Assembly (NCBI GenBank): GCA_035294085.1
Contig: DATGLP010000008.1
Location: forward strand, 151,681-215,680
Direction of reading: 5' to 3'
DNA from: Acidimicrobiales bacterium
GTDB taxonomy: Bacteria; Actinomycetota; Acidimicrobiia; Acidimicrobiales; Bog-793
DNA length: 64,000 nt
Shown here: piece by piece, positions 24,416 to 33,076 of the stretch
Numbering within the stretch: position 1 is the stretch's first letter
Layout of the letters: each line of letters starts with the position of its first letter
Notes under the pieces: model-generated
What the model saw: only the letters and a program-made list of their open reading frames with translations
Database searches by the model: none
What the model was told of the DNA's origin: nothing
Position numbers and translations under genes: made by a program

Positions 24416-27174
24416 GAGCCGTCCCGGAGCCTGGCGCGAAGGGCGAGGAGGCGCGCGAGCCGCAGCGGGACGCCGCGCAGGCCGGCCTCCCGCAGCGAGA
24501 GGAGCTCGAGGAGCGCTCGTGCGGGCGGCGCGCCCGGCGCCAGTGCGCAGCGCTCGCAGCCCCCGGGTCGGTGGCCGAGGAGCCGGCGCACCGCCTCGGC
24601 GAGGCCTGCCTGGTAGGGGTCGCGGAGGACCTGGGCACCCGCCTCGGCGAGCGCCGGCGCAGCGTTGGCCGGGGCGAGGGCGAGGCTGGCGAGCGCGAGC
24701 ATGCCTGCGTCGGCCTCGCTGTCGCCGACGGCGAGGGCGAGGCGCGGCTCGGCATCGACACCGCCGGCGCCGAGCAGCGCGCGCAGTGCGACCGCCTTGT
24801 CGCAGCCGCGCGCGACGAAGTCGGTCTGCTCCTCGCCGTAGACGGGGACCACCTCGTCGCGGACGCCGGCCGCGTCGACGAGGTGCGCGACGAGTGCCGG
24901 CTCGAGCCCGACGCGCCGGCCGCCGGGGCCGCGGCGGTAGGCGCGCACCGAGCGCCGGTAGCTCGCGTCGATCACGACGTCGGGGCGCGCGTCGCAGGTC
25001 TCGCGCAGAGCGTCGAGCGCCGCGCGCTCGGGCGGGTGGAGCAGCTCGCGCACCGAGGCGTCGCGCCCGTCGTGGACGACCCCGCCGTACTCGCCGACGC
25101 CGCCGGGCAGTCCCCAGGCGACACAGCGGTCGACGACCTCGTCGAGGCTGCGCCCGGTGGCGAGGACGACCCGGTAGCCGTGGGCGCGAAGGGCGCGCAG
25201 CGCCATCGCACCGAGGTGGGTCGTGGCCGGGAAGCCGAGCACGGTCGTCTCGAGGACGCCGTCGAGGTCAAGCGCGCACCACGGCCCCTCGGGCGGCGGA
25301 TCGAGGTCGGCGAGGTAGCGCTCGTGCACGAAGCGCTGGAAGGCGCGCGCCTGCCGGCGAGCCGTCTCGTCCGGGTCGAGCTCAGCGAGGCGTCGCAGGT
25401 TCCACAGGTGGACGAGCTGGAAGACGAGCCAGCGCTCGGGCTCGACGCGCCGGCCGCTCGCCGCCTCGAAGGCGGTGCGCAGCGCAGCGGGGAAGGCCGG
25501 GTCGCCGGAGGCGCTCGCGCAGGCCGCGAGGTCCGCGGCGACGTCGTAGCTCGCGAGGTCGAGGTGGCCGCCGGACCCCTCGGCGAAGTCCTCGCGTACG
25601 GCGGGGCGGCGCCAGTCCGTGAGGAACCAGCCGCCGCGCGCGGCCGGTCCGTCGGTCACGGCCGGCACGCTCGCCTCCACGAGCCGTCTCGCCACCGGCT
25701 CGCTCACGAGCGGGCGCATCGCGAGCTCGAGGGGACCGAGCGGACGTCCGACGAGGCGTGCTGCCACCTCCCAGACGGGCTGACGTCCGGCGAGGAGCGC
25801 GGCCCGGTCTCGCGCGACGCCGAGTGCTCGCTCGCGCTGCGCGGCGTGCGCGGCGACGAGCGGCGCCACCTCGGCGGTCAGGCGCTCGCCGTCGAGTCGT
25901 CGGGCCTCCGGCAGCTGACGGTGGTAGAGGACGCCGTCGACGAGACCGATGACGGGCGCGAAGAGCGACGGCGCGGCCGTGGCGAGGGCCACGGCGCGCC
26001 TGCCGAAGTAGCCGAGGCCGACGCCTTGCGCCACGACCGGCTCGATGCGCACGACCGAGGCGTCTCGCCAGCGGACGCGAAAGGCGCGCCGCAGGTGTCC
26101 GCGCGCGGGCCGAGTGGCCGGACCCAGCGCCTCGATCTCCTCGACGACCGCCGCGGGTCCGAGCAGGCGAGCGAGCGAGCGCGCCACCTCCTCGGGGCGG
26201 AACTGGCGATGGCACGCCCACTCGTCGAAGGGGAGCACGAGCGCCGGGATCCCCCCGAGGGCGTCGGGAAGGCGCGCCTCGGCATCGAAGGATGCCAGGG
26301 CGAGCACGAGCTGGGACGGCTGCACCCGGGCCTCGCAGCGCAGGCCGTCGACGACGGCAGCGAGGGAGCGGCCGCTCTGCGGCGGGTCGTCCACGACGAG
26401 GACCGAGCCGCCGCGCGCGGCGCAGCGGCACAGGGTGGCCCGCGCCGAGGGCGCCACCGGCCAGCCAGGCCGAGCCGAGGCGACGCCGACCTCGCGAAAG
26501 CCGAGGCGCGCGAGGCCGGCGGCGAGGAGCGGGGCGAGGTACGAGCCCGAGGTGCGCACCCCGACGACGGTGATCGGGCGCGAGCGGTCGGGCCAGCGTG
26601 CCGCGTAGCGCGTGGCGAGCTCGACGAGGTCCGCCGGTCGCTGGTCGAAGCTGTGGAAGCACGACGGTGGCCGCAGGACCTCGCCGGCGTACCGGGCGCC
26701 GAGCGGCGCGAGCGCCTCGACGAGCGCGCTGCCGTGCTCCTCGAGGCGCGCGGCGAGCATCGGGGTCGCCCCGTCCCCGCCGCCGACGACGAGGCCGGCG
26801 AGCTCGGCGAGGAGCCGCTCGAGACCTGCGAGGGCACTGGCTTCGACGCGTCGCTCGCGACGGCCGACGGCGGAGGCAGCGCGCTCGGCCAGCCGCGCGC
26901 CACGCGCCGCGGCCGCGGCGGTCCGGCCCTCGCGCTCGCGGGCGTAGGCCGCGACGCGCCGCAGGAGGCGCCGTGCTGGCGGGCAGGCGTCGGCGAGGAC
27001 CTGGTGGACGCCGGCGGCGAGGAGGTAGGCGTCGAGCCAGTTCCGCGCCGTGAGCTCGTCACCGAGCATCGAGACGAGCGCTTCCAGGTCGCCCAGCAGG
27101 TCGAGGGGCGCGGCGCGCGTGCCGAGGGGGGCACCCTGCTCGCCCGGCGCGACGTCGCGTACGACCGTGGTCAT
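24412..27174 (-). CDS. Phosphoribosyltransferase / kinase-like / HAD phosphatase multidomain protein
   Basis: 920 residues. 1-150: helical, Ala/Arg-rich. 160-340: type I phosphoribosyltransferase-like, with ITVVGVRTSGSYLAPLL and a PRPP-loop VLVVDDPPQSGRSL (about 258-271). 355-600: a region recalling aminoglycoside-phosphotransferase/kinase folds (VAQGVGLGYFGRRA, WFLTDWRRPAVREDF, LDLASYDVAADLA), possibly degenerate. 630-860: HAD phosphatase, with DLDGVLETTVLG (636-), LATGRS and GDSEADAGML (817-). The last 50 residues have CERC. Combined PRPP chemistry and phosphatase suggest a phosphoribose-based modification. Single ATG with GTGA/ATGA overlaps on both sides. Confidence 0.7.
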   Translation of the reverse strand: MTTVVRDVAPGEQGAPLGTRAAPLDLLGDLEALVSMLGDELTARNWLDAYLLAAGVHQVLADACPPARRLLRRVAAYAREREGRTAAAAARGARLAERAASAVGRRERRVEASALAGLERLLAELAGLVVGGGDGATPMLAARLEEHGSALVEALAPLGARYAGEVLRPPSCFHSFDQRPADLVELATRYAARWPDRSRPITVVGVRTSGSYLAPLLAAGLARLGFREVGVASARPGWPVAPSARATLCRCAARGGSVLVVDDPPQSGRSLAAVVDGLRCEARVQPSQLVLALASFDAEARLPDALGGIPALVLPFDEWACHRQFRPEEVARSLARLLGPAAVVEEIEALGPATRPARGHLRRAFRVRWRDASVVRIEPVVAQGVGLGYFGRRAVALATAAPSLFAPVIGLVDGVLYHRQLPEARRLDGERLTAEVAPLVAAHAAQRERALGVARDRAALLAGRQPVWEVAARLVGRPLGPLELAMRPLVSEPVARRLVEASVPAVTDGPAARGGWFLTDWRRPAVREDFAEGSGGHLDLASYDVAADLAACASASGDPAFPAALRTAFEAASGRRVEPERWLVFQLVHLWNLRRLAELDPDETARRQARAFQRFVHERYLADLDPPPEGPWCALDLDGVLETTVLGFPATTHLGAMALRALRAHGYRVVLATGRSLDEVVDRCVAWGLPGGVGEYGGVVHDGRDASVRELLHPPERAALDALRETCDARPDVVIDASYRRSVRAYRRGPGGRRVGLEPALVAHLVDAAGVRDEVVPVYGEEQTDFVARGCDKAVALRALLGAGGVDAEPRLALAVGDSEADAGMLALASLALAPANAAPALAEAGAQVLRDPYQAGLAEAVRRLLGHRPGGCERCALAPGAPPARALLELLSLREAGLRGVPLRLARLLALRARLRDGS

Positions 27175-28574
27175 CGGGTGTCGCCGGCCCGGCGGAGGCG
27201 GTGCCGGCTGCGCAGGTAGGCAGCGGGCCCGGCGAGGATGCCGCGCCGTTCGAGGCGCGACAGTGCCGCCGGCCATGCCGGCGCGCCGGGTACGAGACGA
27301 GCGAGGTCGCCCTCGGCGATCGCAGCGGCACCGGAGTGCCTGAACGTGTGGACGAGGGCCTGGGGGAGGCGGCCGGCGAGCGCCGCCGCGACGCGAGCGT
27401 CCTTGAGCGCGACGCTCGTCACGTAGGCGCCGAGTCCGACGCCGTAGCCGTAGGCCTGGCGGGCGAGCGCCGCCGGCTCGCGGTGGTGACGGTGCCACGC
27501 GATCGCGGCGGGCTGGTACGCGAGCGCGGCGCCCGTCTGGAGCACGCTGAAGAGGGCGGCGAGGTCGTCACCCCCCATCGCCGGGGTGCCGGTCCCGAGC
27601 GCCGGGTCGAACCCGCCGATGTCCCGCAGCAGCCGGGCGTCGAACGCCATGCTCGCGCCCGAGCCGAGGCGCCCTGCGGAGAAGGGGAAGAGCGGATCGG
27701 CGGGGCGGCGGGTGGCCCGGTCGACGACGAAGGGGGCGAAGCCCTTGGCGAAGCGCCCATGGGCCTCGAGGAGCCACTGCGTGGGTGTCTCGAGCTCTGC
27801 AGGAAGGATGAGGCCGGTCGCCGCCCCGACGGCGGGGTCCGTGACGAACGGTTCGACGAGGGCGCTGAGCCAGCTGCGGTCGACGACGACGTCGTCGTCG
27901 GTGAACGCGACGACGTCGCCCTGCGCCTCGCTAAGCGCTCGATTGTGGGCGGCGCCGAGCCCGCGGCGGCGCTCGCGCACGTAGCGGGCGGTGGCGACGC
28001 CCGCGAAGCGACGCTCGCACGCGACTCTCGTGTCGTCGCTCTCGGGGTCGTTGTCGACCACGATGATCTCGAACTCCGGGTAGTCGAGCGCGAGCAGGGA
28101 GTCGAGGCACCGCTCGAGCTGGCGCGGCCGCTCGCGTGTGGCCACGACCACCGAGGCGGGCCGCGCCCGGGCGAGGGCCTCGCGCCGGGCTGCGAGGCAC
28201 CGGGGACGTGGGCACGGCGCGGGTCGCCAGAGCTCGAGGGGACGGACCGGGACGAGGCCGTCGGCGCGCAGGTGCGCGTCGATGGCCGGACCGAGCGCCG
28301 AGGAGACCGCCTCGCTCCAGGAGCGAGGAGGCTCGGGCGCGGCCAGGTCGAGTGCCACGACGCCGAGCGGATGGCCGTGGAGGCGGACGAGGACGAGGGC
28401 CGTTCGTGCCTGGCGCGCCACACCGTCGCCGGCGCTCGATCGCCCGGGGAGGAGGCTGCGCAGGCCGGCCTCCAGGTGGACCTCGAGGACGGCGAGGGGG
28501 AAGCAGGTCGTGGGCGATCCGACGGCAGCGCCTCGCTCCTCACGAGCGCGTGGCGCGAGGGCACTCGTCGCCAT
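27171..28574 (-). CDS. Family 2 glycosyltransferase with N-terminal extension
   Basis: 467 residues. The first 130 form an unassigned domain (LEVHLEAGLRSLLPG...HGHPLGVVALDLAAPEP). A GT2 domain begins at about 140: SVVVATRERPRQLERCLDSLL, IIVVDNDPESDDTR, LGAAHNRALSEAQGDVVAFTDDD (metal site DDD) and the GGDDLAALFSVL acceptor motif. No clear transmembrane helices, so it is probably a soluble or peripheral enzyme. It starts ATG in a TGATG junction with the upstream GT2 gene. Confidence 0.85.
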   Translation of the reverse strand: MATSALAPRAREERGAAVGSPTTCFPLAVLEVHLEAGLRSLLPGRSSAGDGVARQARTALVLVRLHGHPLGVVALDLAAPEPPRSWSEAVSSALGPAIDAHLRADGLVPVRPLELWRPAPCPRPRCLAARREALARARPASVVVATRERPRQLERCLDSLLALDYPEFEIIVVDNDPESDDTRVACERRFAGVATARYVRERRRGLGAAHNRALSEAQGDVVAFTDDDVVVDRSWLSALVEPFVTDPAVGAATGLILPAELETPTQWLLEAHGRFAKGFAPFVVDRATRRPADPLFPFSAGRLGSGASMAFDARLLRDIGGFDPALGTGTPAMGGDDLAALFSVLQTGAALAYQPAAIAWHRHHREPAALARQAYGYGVGLGAYVTSVALKDARVAAALAGRLPQALVHTFRHSGAAAIAEGDLARLVPGAPAWPAALSRLERRGILAGPAAYLRSRHRLRRAGDTR

Positions 28575-29461
28575 CACTCGGGGAGCGCCAGCGGGTCGTC
28601 GCCGCTCGCGTCCGCACGCGCGCGCCTCGCCTCGACGCGCTGCGCGATGAGCGTCCGCAGGACTCGCTGGCCGTCCCGGAAGCTGTGCAGGCTGGAGCGA
28701 CCTCCTCGTCTCGGCAGCTCGAGGCTCGGGATCTCGGCGATGCGCAGGCCGGCGAGGAAGGCCCGCACCGTGAGCTCGGTCTCGATCTCGAACCCGGTCG
28801 ACTCGAGGGCGAGGTGCTCGAGGAACCGCCGGCGGAAGGCGAAGAACCCGTAGCACAGGTCGGTGAAGCGAGACCCGTAGAGGAGGTTGGCGACCGCGAG
28901 CAGGCCGCGGTTGCCGATCCGCCTGAGGGGCGTGATGTCGAGGGAGCCGCCGCCGCCCACGAAGCGCGAGCCCTTCACGAAGTCGTAGCCGCGCTCGAGG
29001 AAGTAGAGCAGGTGGGGGATCTCCTCCGGAGACATGCTCCCGTCCGCGTCCATCGCGACGATGACCTCACCCCGAGCGGCGTGGAACCCGGCGCGCAGCG
29101 CGCACCCCTTGCCGCGGGCGGGTTCGGAGATGATGCGGATGTCGGGGCGGCAGGCGCGCGCCATCAGGCGGGTGGCGTCGCGGGATCGGCCGTCGACGAG
29201 GAGGATCTCGTCGACGCAGGCCGGCACGCGCTCGAGTACGTGCGCGAGGTTGCGCGCCTCGTTCTTCGCCGGGATGACGAGGCTGACGGCCGTCGCGTCT
29301 GCTCGTTCACCGGACCGGTCTGCGTGCTCGGGCGCGTCGGTGTCGGGCGGCAGAGGTGCGATCGCTGGGAAGCGGTCGACGCGCCCGTCGACGGCCGCCC
29401 GGCCAGCGTCGCGCGCGAGCGCCTTCTCGTGCGCTCCGTCGGCGAATGCTTGTGATGACAC
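28574..29461 (-). CDS. Dolichol-phosphate-mannose-synthase-like GT2, first gene of the glycan operon
   Basis: 295 residues. GT2 core after a 60-residue disordered N-terminus: SLVIPAKNEARNLAHVLERVP, LVDGRSRDATRLMA, RGKGCALRAGFHAARGEVIVAMDADGSMSPEEI (D-x-D metal site) and VKGSRFVGGGGS. This is the pattern of polyprenyl-phosphate sugar synthases, which would make a lipid-linked sugar donor. Start GTG at 29461 with AAGGAGGGGG about 10 bases upstream. It opens an eight-gene run reading to 16949. Confidence 0.85.
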   Translation of the reverse strand: MSSQAFADGAHEKALARDAGRAAVDGRVDRFPAIAPLPPDTDAPEHADRSGERADATAVSLVIPAKNEARNLAHVLERVPACVDEILLVDGRSRDATRLMARACRPDIRIISEPARGKGCALRAGFHAARGEVIVAMDADGSMSPEEIPHLLYFLERGYDFVKGSRFVGGGGSLDITPLRRIGNRGLLAVANLLYGSRFTDLCYGFFAFRRRFLEHLALESTGFEIETELTVRAFLAGLRIAEIPSLELPRRGGRSSLHSFRDGQRVLRTLIAQRVEARRARADASGDDPLALPE

Positions 29462-29480
29462 GGTGATGAAGCCCCCTCCT

Positions 29481-29510
29481 TGTGTGCTCGTTCGGTGCGT
29501 GCTCGTTCCG
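29481..29510. repeat. Two tandem 15-bp direct repeats upstream of the glycan operon
   Basis: TGTGTGCTCGTTCGG (29481-29495) is followed at once by TGCGTGCTCGTTCCG (29496-29510), 13 of 15 identical. They lie just upstream of the SD of the first operon gene, where a regulator such as the adjacent LuxR protein could bind. Confidence 0.4.
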
Positions 29511-29592
29511 TTCGTCCCGATCGGTCCCTGCTCCGTGCCCCCGTCTGCTCGGATCCTCCGACCGCTGCGGCTCGCCACGGCAGGTGGCCCCG

Positions 29593-30246
29593 CTACTTCG
29601 GGCGCAGACCGGCGTCGAGCGCCACGGAGACCGCCGCGAGGTTGGAGTGCACGTTCAGCTTCAGCTGGATGTTCCGGGTGTGCGTCCGCACGGTGTTCAC
29701 CGCGAGGTGGAGCCGGTCGGCGATCTCCTGGTGCCCGAGGCCCTCGACGAGGAGCTCGAGGATCTGCAGCTCGCGCTCGGTGAGCGACGCGAGCAGCGAG
29801 TGCGGACGGGTGGTCGTCGAGCGCGACCGGAGCTCGGCGAAGAGGCTGGCGATGAGCGGCGGCGAGATCCACATCTCGCCGCGTCCGGCCCAGCGCACCG
29901 CCGAGACGAGATCCTGCACCGGCGCGACCTTCAAGACGCACGCGGACGCGCCCATCCGCATCGCCGTCGCCATCGCCTCGGCGTCGTCGCGGCAGGTGAG
30001 CAGGACCACGGCGGGCGCGTGCTGGAGCGCCTTGAGGCGCGGGATGAGGTTCGTCGCGTCCGTGTCGTCGAGGTCAGCGTCGAGGACGACGACCTCTGGA
30101 TGGCTCGTTGCGACGAGGTCCGGCACCTGGCTGAGCGACGACGCCGTGCCGACGACCCGGATGTCCGGCTCGTGGGCGAGGCAGGCGGTGAGCCCATCGC
30201 GCAGGACCGGATGGGTGTCGACGATCGCGACGGTCGTTTCGTGCAC
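29593..30246 (-). CDS. NarL/LuxR-family response regulator
   Basis: 217 residues: receiver domain (VAIVDTHPVLRDG; phospho-acceptor Asp in VVVLDADLDD; conserved Lys in CVLKVAP) and a LuxR helix-turn-helix (LTERELQILELLVEGLGHQEIADRLHLAVNTVRTHTRNI). No cognate histidine kinase is adjacent. It lies 131 bases upstream of and in the same direction as the glycan operon, with the secreted Ig/TIG gene divergent on its other side, so it may control both. GTG start at 30246; the SD is weak. Confidence 0.88.
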   Translation of the reverse strand: MHETTVAIVDTHPVLRDGLTACLAHEPDIRVVGTASSLSQVPDLVATSHPEVVVLDADLDDTDATNLIPRLKALQHAPAVVLLTCRDDAEAMATAMRMGASACVLKVAPVQDLVSAVRWAGRGEMWISPPLIASLFAELRSRSTTTRPHSLLASLTERELQILELLVEGLGHQEIADRLHLAVNTVRTHTRNIQLKLNVHSNLAAVSVALDAGLRPK

Positions 30247-30550
30247 GACGGCAGTGTCGCGGCAGGCTCCTAGTCCGCCTACCGCTACGCGGGGGATCTT
30301 CCTACGTCGCACGGTGGAGGCACGGCCAGCGCGCCCGCGCCGGGCAGATGGAGATCGGCCGCTACTTGCAAGGAAGGAGCGTGGATCGGCGCGTCCCCGT
30401 CCGGAGTGGCGCGGCGGCTCGGAACCTCCGCGGGGATGCGTAGTCGCCTCACCCATCCGCCCGATGCGGCGCGAGCGCCTCGTCGCGACCATGCCCCCAG
30501 AGGTTCTTCGTGGGACGCAAGGCCGAAGGCCGCGGCTGAGGGAGGCTCGC
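30247..30550. other. Divergent regulatory region, regulator / secreted protein
   Basis: A 304-base gap between two divergent genes. I see no clear -35/-10 pair. AAGGAAGGAG at 30370-30379 precedes GTG at 30381, which opens a 20-codon reading frame ending at 30443. It might be a leader peptide but has no other support. Confidence 0.3.
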
Positions 30551-33076
30551 GTGGGCGAAGGGCGTGCACCGGCGGGCGGCGAGGCGCGTGCGGGGGCGTC
30601 GAGTGCTGGGGAGAGGGGGCGGGATCGCGTCCGCCGGCGGCTCGTCCTCCTCGCCGGTGCCGCGCTCGCCGCGGGCCTCGCCGCTTCGGCGCCGGTGCTC
30701 GCGGTGAAGCCCGCCGAGGCGGCGAGCGCGCCGCTCGTGTCGGTGTCGACGAGCGAGCTCGACGCCGCGGCCCGGCCGATCGTGCTGCCGGCGACGCTCG
30801 CGCCGGGAGACGTCCTCCAGGTGACCTTCAATCAGGCGGTGTCGGTCGACCCCACGAGCTTCAGCCTCGAGCTGACCGACGGCGTCATGGTCGCGTCGCT
30901 CGACGCCGCGGACGCCACCGCCGTCGCCTCCGGGTCGACCCTGTCCGTCACCGCCGGGCCGGGCGCGCCCGCGGTCTCCCTCGGCGTGCTCGAGATCCTC
31001 GGCGCGACGGGCGTGACGGCCGCGTCCTCCGGTGCCCCGTGGAACCTCGTGCTCAGCGGCGAGGCGTCCCGCGTCGACAGCCCCAAGGCGCCGACGACCT
31101 GCACGCCCGTCTACACGCGCGTCTTCGGCGGTACGAACTGCTCGATCGGCTTCACCCACCCAGGTCCGACCGTCCCCGACGTCTACGACGTGATCGCCGT
31201 CCCGACGATCGACCTCCCCGGACCGCCCCTCGACACCGCTCCCGAGGTCATCACCAACTGCGGCGGCGGCTCGACCGACACCGTGTACGACACCGCGACC
31301 GGGACCGTGCTCGGCCAGGCCCCCTGCGGGACCTACGACGCGGGCGAGCCGTACCTCGGCAACACCACGTCCTCCTCGCTCGACTACATCCCCACACCGG
31401 CGCTGCGCTCCTTCGAGCCCGTCGGCGTCGTGGAGACGCTGCCCAACTCGCCCTACGTGAGCGCGACCGCGGTCCCGCCGCTGTGGAGCGGCGTGTCCGT
31501 GAGCGGCAACACGGCCACGTTCACCTACGACACGCCGGTCTCCTGCCAGAGCCCCGGCTCCCCGAACACCTACTCGCAGTTCACCTTCTCCGCGCCGTGG
31601 TGGTCGACTGACTCGGTCGTCTACGCGTCGGCGGTCACCTGCCCGGCGACGGAGTCGAGCCAGCTCACGGTCACGTTCCCCGAGACGATCCCGAGCGCCG
31701 TGCACTTCAAGTACACCGGCTACGGCTACGACGCCCAGGGTGTGGGCTACTTCGTGGTCGGCGGCTCCTCCAGCCCGCTCGCGGGCGAGCGTGAGGCGTC
31801 GCAGAGCGCGTACGCGGGTCCAGCCGCCGCGCCGGCGGACCCGAGCATCGCCACGTTCGGCGCGGGGAGCGTCGCCGCCAGCCCCGGCGGGGCGAGCGTC
31901 TCGCTCTCGTACGCGGTGAGCGACGCGACGCGCTGCGAGGTGACGGTGTCGCCCTCCGACGGGGTGCAGGTCTCGCTGCCGTACGCGACGCTCGCGAGCG
32001 ACCCGGCGCCGGCGTCGCTCGTGCCATGCCCGGACGCGCTCGGCACGGGCACGGTGACCTTCCCTCCGAACACCTCCGGCGCGCCGCAGCGCTACGAGCT
32101 CGTCCTGCGGGCCGCGGGTCTGGCCGGCTCGACCGCAGCGGAGGCGCAGACGACGGTCGAGGTCCCGCCGGCGCCACCGGGTATCGCCAACCTGTCCGTC
32201 TCGCCGAGCTCGCTCGGTGCGGCAGGGGGCACGGCGACGGTGACCTACGCCACGTCGAACGCGACCTCCTGCGAGCTCGCCGCGACACCGTCGGTGGCCG
32301 GATCTGGCGCGCTGGCCTGTGGCGCAACGAGCGCGACCGTGAGCATCCCGGCGAACTCGTCGACCACCGCGCTCGCCTACCTGCTCACGCTGACGGCCAC
32401 CGGGCCGGGAGGTTCCACCTCCGCGAGCGTCGAGCTCTCGGTCGCGCCCGCAACCCCGCCCCCGACGCCGCCGGCGGGCACCTCGGCGCCGCCCACCAGC
32501 GCGCCGCCGGCGACGCTGGTGTCACCGGCGCCGGTGCGCCGTCAGGTCCCCGAGGTTGCGTCGCTCGTGCCTCGCTCCGCGCCGCCCGGGCGCGCCGTCG
32601 TCATCGTGGGCGACCACTTCACCGAGCGCGTCGCCGTGCGCTTCGGGGCGCTGCTCGCCAGACAGGTGCGCGTCCTGTCGCCGACGCGCCTTCGCGCCGT
32701 GGTGCCGCGCGGCGCCGGGCGCGTGCGCGTCAGCGTGCACACCGCCTACGGGACGAGCCAGCCGGCGCCGGGCGCCGTGTTCACCTACCGCACGTCCCCG
32801 GGCCACACCAGGCACGGGCCACGCGTCACGACTGTCGTGCCTCGCTCCGCGCCGCCCGGGCGCGCCGTCGTCATCGTGGGCGACCACTTCACCGAGCGCG
32901 TCGCCGTGCGCTTCGGGGCGCTGCTCGCCAGACAGGTGCGCGTCCTGTCGCCGACGCGCCTTCGCGCGGTGGTGCCGCGCGGCGCCGGGCGCGTGCGCGT
33001 CAGCGTGCACACCGCCTACGGGACGAGCCAGCCGGCACCGGGCGCCGTGTTCACCTTCGCCCGTCGCCCGAGCTAG
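30551..33076 (+). CDS. Large secreted protein with Ig-like and two TIG/IPT domains
   Basis: 841 residues. A long basic N-terminus is followed by a signal-peptide helix (LVLLAGAALAAGLAASAPVLA) ending near AEAASA. Then come a domain with DPTSFSLELTDGVMV, an unassigned Cys-containing region of about 230 residues (CTPVYTRVFGGTNCSIGFTHP), two related Ig-like modules (ASVSLSYAVSDATRCEV and ATVTYATSNATSCEL), a Pro/Thr-rich linker, and two nearly identical TIG/IPT domains (VPRSAPPGRAVVIVGDHFTE). No LPXTG or anchor helix, so it is likely released or held by other surface material. GTG start has GGGAGG 5 bases upstream. Confidence 0.75.
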   Translation: MGEGRAPAGGEARAGASSAGERGRDRVRRRLVLLAGAALAAGLAASAPVLAVKPAEAASAPLVSVSTSELDAAARPIVLPATLAPGDVLQVTFNQAVSVDPTSFSLELTDGVMVASLDAADATAVASGSTLSVTAGPGAPAVSLGVLEILGATGVTAASSGAPWNLVLSGEASRVDSPKAPTTCTPVYTRVFGGTNCSIGFTHPGPTVPDVYDVIAVPTIDLPGPPLDTAPEVITNCGGGSTDTVYDTATGTVLGQAPCGTYDAGEPYLGNTTSSSLDYIPTPALRSFEPVGVVETLPNSPYVSATAVPPLWSGVSVSGNTATFTYDTPVSCQSPGSPNTYSQFTFSAPWWSTDSVVYASAVTCPATESSQLTVTFPETIPSAVHFKYTGYGYDAQGVGYFVVGGSSSPLAGEREASQSAYAGPAAAPADPSIATFGAGSVAASPGGASVSLSYAVSDATRCEVTVSPSDGVQVSLPYATLASDPAPASLVPCPDALGTGTVTFPPNTSGAPQRYELVLRAAGLAGSTAAEAQTTVEVPPAPPGIANLSVSPSSLGAAGGTATVTYATSNATSCELAATPSVAGSGALACGATSATVSIPANSSTTALAYLLTLTATGPGGSTSASVELSVAPATPPPTPPAGTSAPPTSAPPATLVSPAPVRRQVPEVASLVPRSAPPGRAVVIVGDHFTERVAVRFGALLARQVRVLSPTRLRAVVPRGAGRVRVSVHTAYGTSQPAPGAVFTYRTSPGHTRHGPRVTTVVPRSAPPGRAVVIVGDHFTERVAVRFGALLARQVRVLSPTRLRAVVPRGAGRVRVSVHTAYGTSQPAPGAVFTFARRPS
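32565..32786 (+). repeat. TIG-domain DNA repeat, copy 1
   Basis: A 222-base stretch repeated 270 bases downstream with only about two differences. It encodes the TIG/IPT domain of the secreted protein. Confidence 0.9.
32835..33056 (+). repeat. TIG-domain DNA repeat, copy 2
   Basis: Second copy of the 222-base unit, including synonymous sites identical to copy 1, pointing to recent duplication or gene conversion. A 48-base linker separates the two. Confidence 0.9.

Noticed and set aside
30381-30443. 20-codon frame with a strong SD upstream of the secreted protein
   Set aside because: Too short to judge and no conserved features; mentioned only in the intergenic entry.
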